This document shows, one piece after another, positions 16,893 to 25,862 of a DNA stretch of 64,000 nucleotides. The notes beneath the pieces are model-generated. The model saw only the letters and a program-made list of their open reading frames with translations, searched no databases and was not told where the DNA came from. The stretch comes from Myroides indicus (lineage in GTDB: Bacteria; Bacteroidota; Bacteroidia; Flavobacteriales; Flavobacteriaceae), in contig NZ_SOAG01000021.1 of assembly GCF_004364575.1 (NCBI RefSeq), positions 1-64,000 of the forward strand, read 5' to 3'. Every line of letters begins with the position of its first letter. Position 1 is the first letter of the stretch. The position numbers and the translations under genes were made by a program.

Positions 16893-17180
16893 TGTTGTTA
16901 CAACATTAATTAAAGCCTCTGCGTTCATAAAACCACTTTGGCGCCAAATCATCGCTCCCCCTTTATACAGCAGCATAGTAGGTACCTGTTTTATGCGTAA
17001 AGCTTCTGCTAATTCGCCATTTTTTTCTACATCAATCTTTACAATACGCAGCTGCTCTCCTACTGTTCCTGCAACGCTTTGCAAAACTGGATTCATCGCT
17101 GCACAACCTTCGTTCCACTGTGCAAAAAAATGAATCAATACCGGAACATCAGAAGTCACTAATTCTCCAAATTTCAACAT
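16887..17180 (-). CDS. Thioredoxin-fold protein with a single active-site cysteine
   Basis: The 97-residue protein has thioredoxin secondary structure: VLIHFFAQW, then VKIDVEKNGELAEALRIKQVPTMLLYKGG with the cis-Pro motif QVPT. The active-site loop reads WNEGC where thioredoxins have WCGPC, so the nucleophilic first cysteine is Asn23 and only Cys26 remains. It cannot act as a normal dithiol reductase. A role in monothiol binding, glutathionylation or chaperoning is possible. The second thioredoxin in the window (51234-51551) keeps WCGPC, so the loss is not general in this genome. Confidence 0.8.
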   Translation of the reverse strand: MLKFGELVTSDVPVLIHFFAQWNEGCAAMNPVLQSVAGTVGEQLRIVKIDVEKNGELAEALRIKQVPTMLLYKGGAMIWRQSGFMNAEALINVVTTL

Positions 17181-17248
17181 ATGTAATTCTTTTTTTATTT
17201 AACCTAAAGCTTTATGACAAAAATATCAATTTTTATCAAAAAATATTA

Positions 17249-18487
17249 CTATTTCCTTCTTAATTCAATTACAGTGATTTCTGGCCAGATTCCCGTTCTG
17301 CCCTGATAAGCGTGGTACCCAAACCCACGATTTACATAAATATATTTTCCCATCTTTTCATAAAGTCCCGCCCACTGTTTATAAATATACTGTACCGGAC
17401 TCCACTTAATTACTCCCGGAATCTCTATTCCGAACTGAAAGCCATGAGTGTGCCCTGCCAGCGTCAATTGAAAGTTCTTTGGATGATCTAATACCTGAGC
17501 ATCCCAGTGTGAAGGATCGTGGGTCATGAGAATTTTAAAATCTGTAGTAGAAACGCCCTGAGTAGCTTTATCCAAATCGCCATACTTCATAAATCGCGGA
17601 TCTGCTCCCCAGTTTTCTACGCCAACAACTACGATACTTTCTCCGCCTTTTTCAATTCTGACACATTCATTTCTAAGCAGTCGGAAACCGATTTCGGGAC
17701 TGATGTCACAAATTCCTTTAAAATTTCCCAGCCTTTCCTCCTCTGTATCCCATTTAACATATTCTCCATAATCGTGATTTCCCAAAATAGAATAATTGCC
17801 ATAAGTGTGTTTTCGCAATTTTCTAAAAACATCTGACCACGGAAGCATTTCATCAGCAATACTGTTAACGATATCACCGGTAAAAAGCAATAAATCTGAA
17901 TCCTGTGAATTGATTAAATCCACGGCATATTCCAGTTTTTCTTTATTGTCGAAGCTTCCGGCATGTATATCGGACAATTGCGTAAAAGTAAAACCGTCAA
18001 ATGCATGCGGTAAATCCTCAAATTCCAAAACGTGCTTGTAGACCTGAAACTTATACCTTCCAACAGTAATTCCATACAACACAGACGCAAAGGGTATTGC
18101 AGCAATTCCGAGAGCCAATTGCGATACAAACTTTCTCCTTTCTGGCATAAATGGACGATTTGCTTCTTTATCAGCTTTTTCACGGTTAAAATATTGAAAT
18201 ATTCCAATGAAAAGCCTTACCGCATCTTCTGTCAGCAATAAAACAGTAATAATAGCTTTTGGCAGGTAAAACAATATAACCAATGCCGCTGCCAGCATGG
18301 ATTGATGCGTTTGTCCAATGGAACGGTCAAACTTAGAAAATCCATACGCAATATAGCCAAGTATTAAAACAGACACTAAAACATAAATCAATCGAAAAGA
18401 TCTTCGCTTGGTCCATTGTCTAAAAGCCTGATAGGTATAAAACTCAACAAGAATAAAAACAAAACCTACAAGTAATATTTGAAGCAT
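17249..18487 (-). CDS. Membrane metallophosphoesterase (calcineurin-like)
   Basis: In this 412-residue protein the first 155 residues hold about four hydrophobic helices, and the rest is a calcineurin-like phosphoesterase. Metal-ligand motifs appear in order: QLSDIHAGS, LLFTGDIVN, LGNHDYGEY, MTHDPSHWD and LAGHTHGFQ. Proteins of this layout (YaeI/YkuE-like) act at the inner membrane on phospholipid or lipid A intermediates or other phosphoesters. Substrate is unassigned here. It is divergent from polA and has no operon partner. Confidence 0.88.
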   Translation of the reverse strand: MLQILLVGFVFILVEFYTYQAFRQWTKRRSFRLIYVLVSVLILGYIAYGFSKFDRSIGQTHQSMLAAALVILFYLPKAIITVLLLTEDAVRLFIGIFQYFNREKADKEANRPFMPERRKFVSQLALGIAAIPFASVLYGITVGRYKFQVYKHVLEFEDLPHAFDGFTFTQLSDIHAGSFDNKEKLEYAVDLINSQDSDLLLFTGDIVNSIADEMLPWSDVFRKLRKHTYGNYSILGNHDYGEYVKWDTEEERLGNFKGICDISPEIGFRLLRNECVRIEKGGESIVVVGVENWGADPRFMKYGDLDKATQGVSTTDFKILMTHDPSHWDAQVLDHPKNFQLTLAGHTHGFQFGIEIPGVIKWSPVQYIYKQWAGLYEKMGKYIYVNRGFGYHAYQGRTGIWPEITVIELRRK

Positions 18488-18595
18488 TTTTTAAAGTATA
18501 AACAACAAATTTAATTTTTTATAGAAACTACAAAAAAGTCTTTAACAAAGTTTAGTAAACAAATGCGGTATTTACAAAAGAATTGTATAACATTC

Positions 18596-18624
18596 TTTGT
18601 CTTATCTCAAATTCACTATCTTTG
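18596..18624 (+). promoter_or_regulatory. Promoter of polA
   Basis: TTTG (18596-18599), a 17-base spacer and TATCTTTG (18617-18624) match the Bacteroidota consensus and lie 34 bases before the start codon. Confidence 0.65.
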
Positions 18625-18658
18625 ATTTTGATTTTTTCAATGACAAAAAACATTTTTG

Positions 18659-21463
18659 ATGACTGATAAAAAACGTCTTTTTCTATTAGATGCCTACGCT
18701 TTAATTTTCCGAGGGTACTACGCCTTTATAAAGAACCCCCGAATAAATTCAAAAGGCTTAGATACTTCTGCTGTGTTGGGTTTTATGAACTCTCTGTTAG
18801 ATGTTATCAAACGAGAGTCTCCCGATCATCTTGCAGTTGCCTTTGATAACGGCGGAAGCGAAGTTCGGACAGCGCTGTATCCTGAATATAAAGCCAATCG
18901 GGACGAAACGCCGGAGGCAATAAAAATTGCTGTACCGTACATCAAAGAGATTTTAAATGCAATGCACATCCCTGTTATTGAAGTAAAGGGTTGCGAAGCA
19001 GATGACCTCATCGGCACGCTTTCAAAACAAGCTGAAAAAGAAGGTTATCAGGTCTTCATGGTTACTCCTGACAAAGACTATGCTCAGCTGGTTTCAGAAA
19101 ATATTTTTATGTACAAGCCTGCGCGAATGGGCAATGGCATTGAAATATGGGGAGTAGACAAAGTAAAAGAAAAATTTGAAGTTGAGCATCCGGAACAGGT
19201 AATCGACTTTTTGGGAATGATGGGCGATTCTGTCGACAATATTCCGGGACTGCCGGGCGTTGGTGAAAAAACAGCCAAAAAATTTATTAAAGAATACGGA
19301 TCGCTGGAAAATCTTTTAGCAAACACTCACAACCTAAAGGGAAAAATGCGTGAAAATATTGAAGCCAACAAAGATAAAGGAATTTTATCAAAGCAATTAG
19401 CCACTATATTGCTGGACTGCCCTGTCCAGTTTCACGCCGAAGATTTTATTCTGGAAAAACCAGACGTAGAAAAAACAGATGCCTTGTTTATCGAACTGGA
19501 ATTTAGGAGAATGAAAGAGCAGTTTGACAAAATTTTTAACGCTGATGCTGCTCCTACTGCTCTCCCTAATGGAACCAAACAACAAGAAGAACAGTTTTCA
19601 CTTTTCGCTGATGATACTGCCAGTAACCCAATTGACAACGGTTATTTTGCTAATTTAAATACTGTAAACCACGTTTACCAGCTTTGCAACAGTAAAATGG
19701 CAATCCACCTGCTGATACAAAATTTAATGCAGCAAAGCAGTGTTTGCTTTGACACTGAAACCACCGGACTAAATCCGCTGAATGCCGAATTAGTCGGAAT
19801 TTCATTTTCTTTTGAAAAAGGAACCGCTTTTTATGTTCCTTTTCCCGAAAATAGAGAAGAAGCGGTAGAACTTATAAATGAATTTAAACCTTTTTTTGAA
19901 TCAGAACAAATTGAAAAAGTAGGACAAAATCTAAAATATGACATCAAAATCCTCAAACAATACGATGTTGAAATAAAAGGACCATTGTTTGATACGATGA
20001 TTGCGCATTATCTGATTAACCCCGACATGCGCCATAACATGGACGTACTGGCAGAAACTTATCTGAAATATTCTCCGCAGGCTATCGAGGAGCTCATTGG
20101 AAAAAAAGGAAAAAACCAAAAATCCATGCGGGATATTGACTTGGAATTAGTTAAAGAATACGCCGGAGAAGATGCAGATATTACCCTCCAACTCAAAAGC
20201 GTTTTTCAACCGCAATTATCCGCTGCTCACACGGAAGAATTATTCCAAAACATTGAAATTCCATTGGTTTCGGTTTTGGCAGATATGGAAAATGAAGGTA
20301 TCAGATTGGATATTGACTTTTTAAGTTCGCTTTCAGAAACACTGGACACCGACATTAAAAATTTAGAACAAAAAATATACGAAGAGGCAGAAGAACAGTT
20401 TAATCTGGCTTCTCCTAAACAACTGGGAGATATCTTGTTTGAAAAACTAAAAATAGGAGGCAGCAAACCCAAAAAAACAAAAACCGGACAATATGCCACC
20501 GGAGAGGAAATTTTGAGTGAATTGGCGCACAAACATCAAATTGTACAGGACATTTTAGATTGGAGACAATTAATAAAACTTCAAAACACGTACGTTGAAG
20601 CCTTGCCAAAACAAGTAAATCCCAAAACTAACCGCGTACATACGGAATATATGCAGGCTGTTGCCGCAACCGGACGTTTGAGTTCCAACAACCCGAATTT
20701 GCAGAATATTCCTATCCGAACCGAAAGAGGACGGTTGATAAGAAAGGCATTTGTTGCCCGAGATGAAAATTACCTGATTATGTCTGCCGATTATTCTCAA
20801 ATTGAATTGCGAATTATTGCCGCACTCAGTCAGGAACCCAATATGATAGAATCGTTTAAAAATGGAGAAGATATTCACCGCTCAACCGCAGCGCGCGTAT
20901 TTAATGTTGCCTTAGAAGAGGTTACCAAAGAACAGCGAAGCCACGCCAAAACAGTTAACTTTGGAATTATTTATGGCGTTTCTGCCTTTGGATTGAGCAA
21001 TCAGACCAATCTATCCCGATCTGAAAGCAAAGAACTTATAGATACGTATTACGCTACTTACCCGCAGTTGAAAAACTATATTGCCCGGCAAATAGAATTT
21101 GCTCGCGAACACGGCTATGTACAAACGGTATCGGGCAGACGCCGATATTTAAAAGATATTCACTCCCAAAATGCGATTGTCCGCGGAGGAGCTGAGCGAA
21201 ATGCTGTAAATGCGCCTATACAAGGGAGCGCTGCCGATATTATCAAAATTGCCATGATACGTATTCACCAGAAACTAACAGAAGAACAATGGAAATCCAA
21301 AATGCTTCTGCAAGTACACGATGAACTGGTGTTTGACGCCCATAAAGACGAATTAGAAAACCTTAAAACCATGGTAAAAGCCGAAATGGAAAATGCCTTT
21401 CAACTAAAGGTACCTTTAGTTGTTGATTTAGGAATTGGCGAAAACTGGCTGGAAGCACACTAG
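18659..21463 (+). CDS. polA: DNA polymerase I
   Basis: The protein has 934 residues. Residues 1-300 form the 5'-3' flap nuclease (FLLDAYALIFRGYYA, EADDLIGTL, PGVGEKTAKKFI). The 3'-5' proofreading domain keeps all motifs: CFDTETTGL, VGQNLKYDIKIL and EYAGEDADITLQL. The polymerase domain has motif A MSADYSQIELRII, motif B RSHAKTVNFGIIYGVSAFG and motif C QVHDELVF. So all three activities appear intact, as in E. coli Pol I, unlike some bacteria that lose proofreading. It fills gaps in repair and replaces RNA primers. A TTG three bases upstream could also serve as start; the ATG at 18659 is preferred. Confidence 0.97.
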   Translation: MTDKKRLFLLDAYALIFRGYYAFIKNPRINSKGLDTSAVLGFMNSLLDVIKRESPDHLAVAFDNGGSEVRTALYPEYKANRDETPEAIKIAVPYIKEILNAMHIPVIEVKGCEADDLIGTLSKQAEKEGYQVFMVTPDKDYAQLVSENIFMYKPARMGNGIEIWGVDKVKEKFEVEHPEQVIDFLGMMGDSVDNIPGLPGVGEKTAKKFIKEYGSLENLLANTHNLKGKMRENIEANKDKGILSKQLATILLDCPVQFHAEDFILEKPDVEKTDALFIELEFRRMKEQFDKIFNADAAPTALPNGTKQQEEQFSLFADDTASNPIDNGYFANLNTVNHVYQLCNSKMAIHLLIQNLMQQSSVCFDTETTGLNPLNAELVGISFSFEKGTAFYVPFPENREEAVELINEFKPFFESEQIEKVGQNLKYDIKILKQYDVEIKGPLFDTMIAHYLINPDMRHNMDVLAETYLKYSPQAIEELIGKKGKNQKSMRDIDLELVKEYAGEDADITLQLKSVFQPQLSAAHTEELFQNIEIPLVSVLADMENEGIRLDIDFLSSLSETLDTDIKNLEQKIYEEAEEQFNLASPKQLGDILFEKLKIGGSKPKKTKTGQYATGEEILSELAHKHQIVQDILDWRQLIKLQNTYVEALPKQVNPKTNRVHTEYMQAVAATGRLSSNNPNLQNIPIRTERGRLIRKAFVARDENYLIMSADYSQIELRIIAALSQEPNMIESFKNGEDIHRSTAARVFNVALEEVTKEQRSHAKTVNFGIIYGVSAFGLSNQTNLSRSESKELIDTYYATYPQLKNYIARQIEFAREHGYVQTVSGRRRYLKDIHSQNAIVRGGAERNAVNAPIQGSAADIIKIAMIRIHQKLTEEQWKSKMLLQVHDELVFDAHKDELENLKTMVKAEMENAFQLKVPLVVDLGIGENWLEAH

Positions 21464-21508
21464 AGAACAAGATAGAGTCCATGTTAAACTATCTACATTA
21501 TTCTATAT

Positions 21509-21539
21509 AAGGAATCAAATTTTATCTTGATTCCTTTTT
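21509..21539 (+). terminator. Terminator of polA
   Basis: AAGGAATCAA pairs with TTGATTCCTT (10 bp) followed by TTT, 46 bases after the polA stop. Confidence 0.8.
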
Positions 21540-21562
21540 ATCTGCTTTAAATTTAAAAAAAG

Positions 21563-22126
21563 ATGAAAAAGGTTTTAGGAAAACTAATGCTCGGCATAAC
21601 AGGCTGGAAACTGGTAGTTCACGATCAATCTTTTAAACAAGAAAAAAAAGTAATTCTGGTTTGTGTTCCTCATACTTCTAACTGGGATTTTTATTATAGC
21701 TTGGCTTGTTTTTGGATTTTGGGTTTTCCGTTCAAAATTTTTATCAAAGACTACTATACCAGATCGTGGTTCGGCTTTTTGTTCAAAGCAATCGGGTGTA
21801 TTGGGGTAGACAGAAGCAAAAATCAGAATCTGGTAGAGTATGCAGTCCATTTAATTAATGATACAGACGAAATAGCACTGATTAACACTCCCGAAGGCAC
21901 GCGCTCTTACGCCAGCAAATGGAAACAAGGCTTTTATCACATTGCCAAACAAACCGACATTCCCATTGCCTTGTGTTATGCCGATTACAAAAAGAAGCAA
22001 TGCGGCGTGATGAAATTAATTAAAGTTGAAGATCAATCTTTTGAGCAAGTTTTAGATAAAATCACTCCTTATTATACTGCCGAAATGGCTAAATTTCCGA
22101 AAAACTACAACCCAAAATTATATTAA
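21563..22126 (+). CDS. Lysophospholipid acyltransferase (PlsC-like)
   Basis: The 187-residue protein carries acyltransferase motifs: VPHTSNWD (HxxxxD with the catalytic His and Asp), the motif II-like FIKDYYTRSWFG, NTPEGTRS (glycerophosphate binding) and IPIALCYADY (motif IV). It is a member of the 1-acylglycerol-3-phosphate acyltransferase superfamily and probably acylates a lysolipid at the inner membrane. The exact acceptor (glycerophosphate, ornithine or glycine lipid, all present in Bacteroidota) is not decided by the sequence. A lipoprotein gene follows after 14 bases, suggesting co-transcription. Confidence 0.82.
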   Translation: MKKVLGKLMLGITGWKLVVHDQSFKQEKKVILVCVPHTSNWDFYYSLACFWILGFPFKIFIKDYYTRSWFGFLFKAIGCIGVDRSKNQNLVEYAVHLINDTDEIALINTPEGTRSYASKWKQGFYHIAKQTDIPIALCYADYKKKQCGVMKLIKVEDQSFEQVLDKITPYYTAEMAKFPKNYNPKLY

Positions 22127-22140
22127 CCTTAAAATATACG

Positions 22141-22707
22141 ATGAAAAAGTACACATTTCTTTTCTGTGCTCTGTTCCTCTTTTTACAATGTGGAAGTATA
22201 AAATCTCAGCTAGAACAAACGCAGGAGCAAACTAAACTTGCTTTTGAACTTTGTCAACTGTACGGATCAGATCAAGGAATACGCGACAAGGCATTAAGTC
22301 AAAAAAGCAGAATCGTAATGCCTTCTTTAGATTCTATCAACTTTATTAAACTTGTTGACTTTGTAAAAGAACACGGAATGCCAAATGAAAAACTGGTCGG
22401 AAAAGAAAACTATAAAATAGAATGTGTCAAATTAGCTTCCTTTTCCATCCTTTTACACAACCCTGAAAAGCTTGTTCACAATGAAGACTACTACGATTTA
22501 TTCTTACAAGAAGTGCAGGCAGGTCGAATGAACCCCGAGACTTTAGCTTTAGTTATCGATAAATATTATTGGGCAAACAATAAAAGCCTTATCTACGGAA
22601 GCCAATTTGGCAAACCCTGTCTAAAAGATAAAACAGAAGTTAACCAAAGACGAAATATACTAGGTTTAAAAGATTTAGACGATGAAGATTTTAAAATATG
22701 CGATTAA
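22141..22707 (+). CDS. Hypothetical lipoprotein
   Basis: The 188-residue chain has an SPII signal (MKKYTFLFCALFLFLQC, lipid Cys17). The mature part is mostly helical and hydrophilic. Its last third, with SLIYGSQFGKPC and EVNQRRNILGL, faintly recalls DUF6624-type proteins (YGTQ ... VDKRRxxxGLP), but I am not sure of that. It probably sits in a two-gene unit with the upstream acyltransferase. Function is unknown. Confidence 0.65.
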   Translation: MKKYTFLFCALFLFLQCGSIKSQLEQTQEQTKLAFELCQLYGSDQGIRDKALSQKSRIVMPSLDSINFIKLVDFVKEHGMPNEKLVGKENYKIECVKLASFSILLHNPEKLVHNEDYYDLFLQEVQAGRMNPETLALVIDKYYWANNKSLIYGSQFGKPCLKDKTEVNQRRNILGLKDLDDEDFKICD

Positions 22708-22851
22708 ATTTCCTTCCTCCTAATGTGGGTCCATACTTCTAGTATCTTTCTTTTTCTGACAGTTCATCAAGAAAAAACAAAGTTCTTCCCCTCAAATAAA
22801 TTAGAAGTCAATCATTTAATAAGTAATAATAGCAAAAAACAACTGTACGAA

Positions 22852-22882
22852 TTTGTATAATAAAAGAAAATATGTAATTTTG
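22852..22882 (+). promoter_or_regulatory. Promoter of rplM-rpsI
   Basis: TTTG (22852-22855), a 19-base spacer and TAATTTTG (22875-22882) followed by CACTCCC form one of the best Bac-type promoters in the window. The 40-base leader contains a small hairpin TCCC-TTAA-TTGGGA. The 220 bases between the lipoprotein and this promoter show no gene. Confidence 0.75.
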
Positions 22883-22928
22883 CACTCCCTTAATTGGGAA
22901 TGGAATGTTTAATTAAATACAAATTATT

Positions 22929-23384
22929 GTGGAAAGTTTAAGCTACAAGACAGTATCAGCAAACAAAGCAACCGTTCAAAAAGAATGGTTAGTTGTAGAC
23001 GCTGAAGGTCAAAATTTGGGCCGTCTTGCTTCTAAAGTGGCAACACTTTTAAGAGGTAAGCACAAAACAAATTACACGCCTCACGTTGACTGTGGAGATA
23101 ACGTAATTGTTATCAATGCTGAAAAAGTAAACCTAACTGGTAACAAATTGGATGATAAAACGTACATCCGTCACACAGGTTACCCAGGAGGACAAAGAGT
23201 ATTAACTGCAAAAGTAATGCAACAAAAAAACCCTGCATTATTAGTAGAAAAAGCAGTAAAAGGAATGTTGCCTAAAAACAGATTAGGATCGCAATTATTC
23301 CGCAACCTAAATGTTTATGTGGGTGCTGAGCACAAGCATGAGGCTCAACAACCTAAAACCGTTAATTTAAACGAAGCTAAGTAA
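22929..23384 (+). CDS. rplM: 50S ribosomal protein L13
   Basis: The 151 residues match L13 throughout: [20 protein letters not shown] near the N-terminus, [19 protein letters not shown] and the C-terminal [20 protein letters not shown]. It binds 23S rRNA early in 50S assembly. The start is a GTG (MESLSYKT); no ATG lies in frame at a sensible position, and related flavobacterial L13 proteins begin with nearly the same residues. The stop overlaps the rpsI start (TAATG), so S9 is translationally coupled. Confidence 0.97.
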   Translation: MESLSYKTVSANKATVQKEWLVVDAEGQNLGRLASKVATLLRGKHKTNYTPHVDCGDNVIVINAEKVNLTGNKLDDKTYIRHTGYPGGQRVLTAKVMQQKNPALLVEKAVKGMLPKNRLGSQLFRNLNVYVGAEHKHEAQQPKTVNLNEAK

Positions 23385-23770
23385 TGGGAGTTATTCACAA
23401 AATCGGTAGAAGAAAAACCGCTGTTGCTCGTGTTTATGTTTCAGAAGGAACAGGAAAAATCACAGTAAACAAAAAAGAATTTACAACTTATTTCCCAACT
23501 GCTACATTACAGTACAAAGTTTTACAACCGCTTTCAATGACTGAAAACGCTGAAAACTTTGACGTTAAAATAAATGTATATGGCGGAGGGACTACAGGAC
23601 AAGCTGAAGCAGTGCGTATGGCAATTGCAAGAGCTATGTGTGAAGTTGATATTGAAAACAGAGCTATTTTAAAACCAGAAGGTTTATTAACACGTGATCC
23701 TCGTATGGTAGAGCGTAAGAAATTTGGTCAGAAAAAAGCTCGTAAGAGATTCCAATTCTCTAAACGTTAA
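23384..23770 (+). CDS. rpsI: 30S ribosomal protein S9
   Basis: At 128 residues it is the normal length. It begins VIHKIGRRKTAVARVYV, with the S9 signature GGGTTGQAEAVRMAIARA and the basic C-terminal tail ending KKARKRFQFSKR that reaches the P-site tRNA. It is coupled to rplM by a one-base overlap. Confidence 0.97.
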   Translation: MGVIHKIGRRKTAVARVYVSEGTGKITVNKKEFTTYFPTATLQYKVLQPLSMTENAENFDVKINVYGGGTTGQAEAVRMAIARAMCEVDIENRAILKPEGLLTRDPRMVERKKFGQKKARKRFQFSKR

Positions 23771-23906
23771 TATTTATTTATTATTAAAAAATCTAAGTTT
23801 TTGTTGCACTTGCTGAGGCAAGAGGTAGTTTAGCATCTAAATGAAGCCCAAAGCCAAACGCTTAACGGAACATTGCTAATCACAAGAACGTAAACTATTT
23901 ACAGAA
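23771..23906 (+). other. rpsB 5' leader with hairpin
   Basis: 136 bases separate rpsI from rpsB. The part from about 23800 is richer in G/C than the flanks and holds a hairpin CTTGC-TGAG-GCAAG (23809-23822). S2 is autoregulated through its leader in several bacteria, so this could be a translational operator. No clear promoter or terminator was found. Structure beyond the first hairpin was not worked out. Confidence 0.35.
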
Positions 23907-24653
23907 ATGGCAAACAAAGTAGAAGTAAAAGAATTACTAGAAGCAGGTGTTCACTTCGGACACATGACTAGAAAATGGGATCCAAATATGGCTCCTTATA
24001 TCTATATGGAGCGTAATGGTATTCACATTATCAATCTATATAAAACTGCGGCTAAAATTGAAGAAGCTGGCGAAGCTTTGAAAAAAATTGCTGCATCAGG
24101 AAGAAAAATCCTTTTTGTTGCTACTAAAAAGCAAGCAAAAGACATCGTAGCTGAAAAAGCAGCTGCGGCAAACATGCCTTACATCACAGAAAGATGGCCA
24201 GGTGGTATGTTGACTAACTTCGTTACTATCCGTAAAGCTGTTAAAAAAATGGCTTCAATCGATAGAATGAAAAAAGACGGTACATTCAATACTCTTTCTA
24301 AAAAAGAGCGTTTACAGGTTGAACGTCTTCGTGCAAAATTAGAGAAAAACTTAGGTTCAATTGCCGATATGACGCGTTTACCGGCTGCTCTATTTGTTGT
24401 AGATATCAAAGCTGAACACATTGCGATTAAAGAAGCTCAAAAATTAAACATTCCTATCTTCGCTATGGTAGATACAAACTCTGATCCACGTCAGGTTGAT
24501 TACGTTATACCAGCAAACGATGATGCTTCTAAATCAATTGATAAAATTTTATCTTTAGTGACTTCTTCAATTATCGAAGGTAATGCAGAAAGAAAGTCTG
24601 AAAAAGAAGAAACTCCTGCTGCAAAAGCAGAAGTTAAAGCTGCTGAAGCATAA
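23907..24653 (+). CDS. rpsB: 30S ribosomal protein S2
   Basis: The 248-residue protein has the S2 hallmarks LLEAGVHFGHMTRKWDPNMAPYI, ITERWPGGMLTNFVTIRKA and IPIFAMVDTNSDPRQVDYVIPAND. The Ala/Glu-rich tail is typical of Bacteroidota S2. It assembles late onto the 30S subunit and binds S1. It precedes tsf, the usual rpsB-tsf order. Confidence 0.97.
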   Translation: MANKVEVKELLEAGVHFGHMTRKWDPNMAPYIYMERNGIHIINLYKTAAKIEEAGEALKKIAASGRKILFVATKKQAKDIVAEKAAAANMPYITERWPGGMLTNFVTIRKAVKKMASIDRMKKDGTFNTLSKKERLQVERLRAKLEKNLGSIADMTRLPAALFVVDIKAEHIAIKEAQKLNIPIFAMVDTNSDPRQVDYVIPANDDASKSIDKILSLVTSSIIEGNAERKSEKEETPAAKAEVKAAEA

Positions 24654-24670
24654 TTTTTAACAATATCATA

Positions 24671-24728
24671 AAGTCGTTGTGCTGATAGATGTCTACCTTT
24701 GTATGCAACTATCCATAACGGCTTTTTT
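24671..24728 (+). terminator. Terminator-like hairpin between rpsB and tsf
   Basis: AAGTCGTT (24671-24678) pairs with AACGGCTT (24717-24724, one G-U) and an inner helix GATAG (24684-24688)/CTATC (24709-24713) lies within. It is followed by seven T. It could partly terminate so that S2 is made in excess of EF-Ts, as in other rpsB-tsf operons. Efficiency is unknown. Confidence 0.6.
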
Positions 24729-24752
24729 TATTAACTTATTAATACAATACAA

Positions 24753-25718
24753 ATGGCAAATATTACCGCTGCAGAAGTAAACAAATTAAGACAAATTACA
24801 GGTGCCGGAATGATGGACTGTAAAAAAGCTCTTGTTGAAGCTGAAGGAGATTTTGATAAAGCAATCGAAGTATTGCGTAAAAAAGGACAAAAAGTTGCTG
24901 CTAACCGTTCTGATCGCGAATCGACAGAAGGTGCCGCTGTAGCTTTTATCAATGCAGACAAAACAAGAGGCGTTGTACTTACTTTAAACTGTGAGACAGA
25001 CTTTGTAGGAAAAAATGAAGGTTTTCAGGCATTAGCAAAAGAATTAGCTGAAAAAGCGATCAATTTTGATACAAAAGATGCTTTCTTAGCTTCTGCGTAC
25101 GACAGCGCAATGACTGTAGCTGAAAAATTAGTTGAGCAAACAGGAGTTATTGGTGAAAAAATAGAAATTGGTTCTTTTGAAGTACTTGAAGGAGCATTTA
25201 TCGGATCTTACGTTCACGGTAACAAGATTGCTGCTATCACAGCTTTATCTTCTCCTATTGCGAAAGCTGAAGAACTAGGAAAAGACATTTCTATGCAGGT
25301 AGCTTCAATGGGTGCAGAAACTTTATCTTATAAAGATTTTGACCCTGAATTTGTTGCTAAAGAAACTGAAGCTCGTATCGCTGTTATCGTAAAAGAAAAT
25401 GAAGAATTAGTGCGTTTAGGTAAAACACTTAAAAACGTACCTCAATATATTTCTTATGCTCAAATTACTGACGAAGTATTAAAACAAGCAGAAGAAGATG
25501 CGAAAGCAGAATTAAAAGCTGAGGGTAAACCAGAAAACATTTGGGACAGGATTCTTCCTGGAAAAATCCAACGTTTTATCAGCGACAACACAACTTTAGA
25601 TCAAGAAAAAGCTTTGTTAGATCAAAACTTTATTAAAGACGAATCTAAAAAAGTAGGCGATTATGTAAAAGGATTTGGAGTAGAAATTACAGGTTTCAAA
25701 AGAGCTTCTTTAGGATAA
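24753..25718 (+). CDS. tsf: Translation elongation factor Ts
   Basis: The 321-residue protein begins ITAAEVNKLRQITGAGMMDCKKAL, an N-terminal UBA-like domain. The core segment LNCETDFVGKNEGFQALAKE contains the TDF motif that displaces the EF-Tu magnesium and nucleotide. The repeated dimerisation halves and a C-terminal module follow. It is somewhat longer than the E. coli protein (about 280 residues). EF-Ts exchanges GDP for GTP on EF-Tu. Confidence 0.97.
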   Translation: MANITAAEVNKLRQITGAGMMDCKKALVEAEGDFDKAIEVLRKKGQKVAANRSDRESTEGAAVAFINADKTRGVVLTLNCETDFVGKNEGFQALAKELAEKAINFDTKDAFLASAYDSAMTVAEKLVEQTGVIGEKIEIGSFEVLEGAFIGSYVHGNKIAAITALSSPIAKAEELGKDISMQVASMGAETLSYKDFDPEFVAKETEARIAVIVKENEELVRLGKTLKNVPQYISYAQITDEVLKQAEEDAKAELKAEGKPENIWDRILPGKIQRFISDNTTLDQEKALLDQNFIKDESKKVGDYVKGFGVEITGFKRASLG

Positions 25719-25738
25719 TCGATTTTCAAATATACAAT

Positions 25739-25770
25739 AAAGCCTCTGAACCTAGGGTTTAGAGGCTTTT
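25739..25770 (+). terminator. Terminator of the rpsB-tsf unit
   Basis: AAAGCCTCTGAAC pairs with GTTTAGAGGCTTT (one G-U) and a T-run follows, 20 bases after the tsf stop. Confidence 0.85.
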
Positions 25771-25862
25771 GTTTTTTTATATATTCACAATACTATTTAC
25801 TCTTTTTTTTGTAAATTTAGGCTATACATACCTGGCAATTTATTTTAGAAAACAACAAACTT

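Noticed and set aside
18656..18658. TTG start of polA
   Set aside because: The ATG follows immediately and gives a normal N-terminus.
24694..24701. TACCTTTG as a promoter for tsf
   Set aside because: It lies within the hairpin loop and the nearest TTG is only 14 bases upstream; likely chance.
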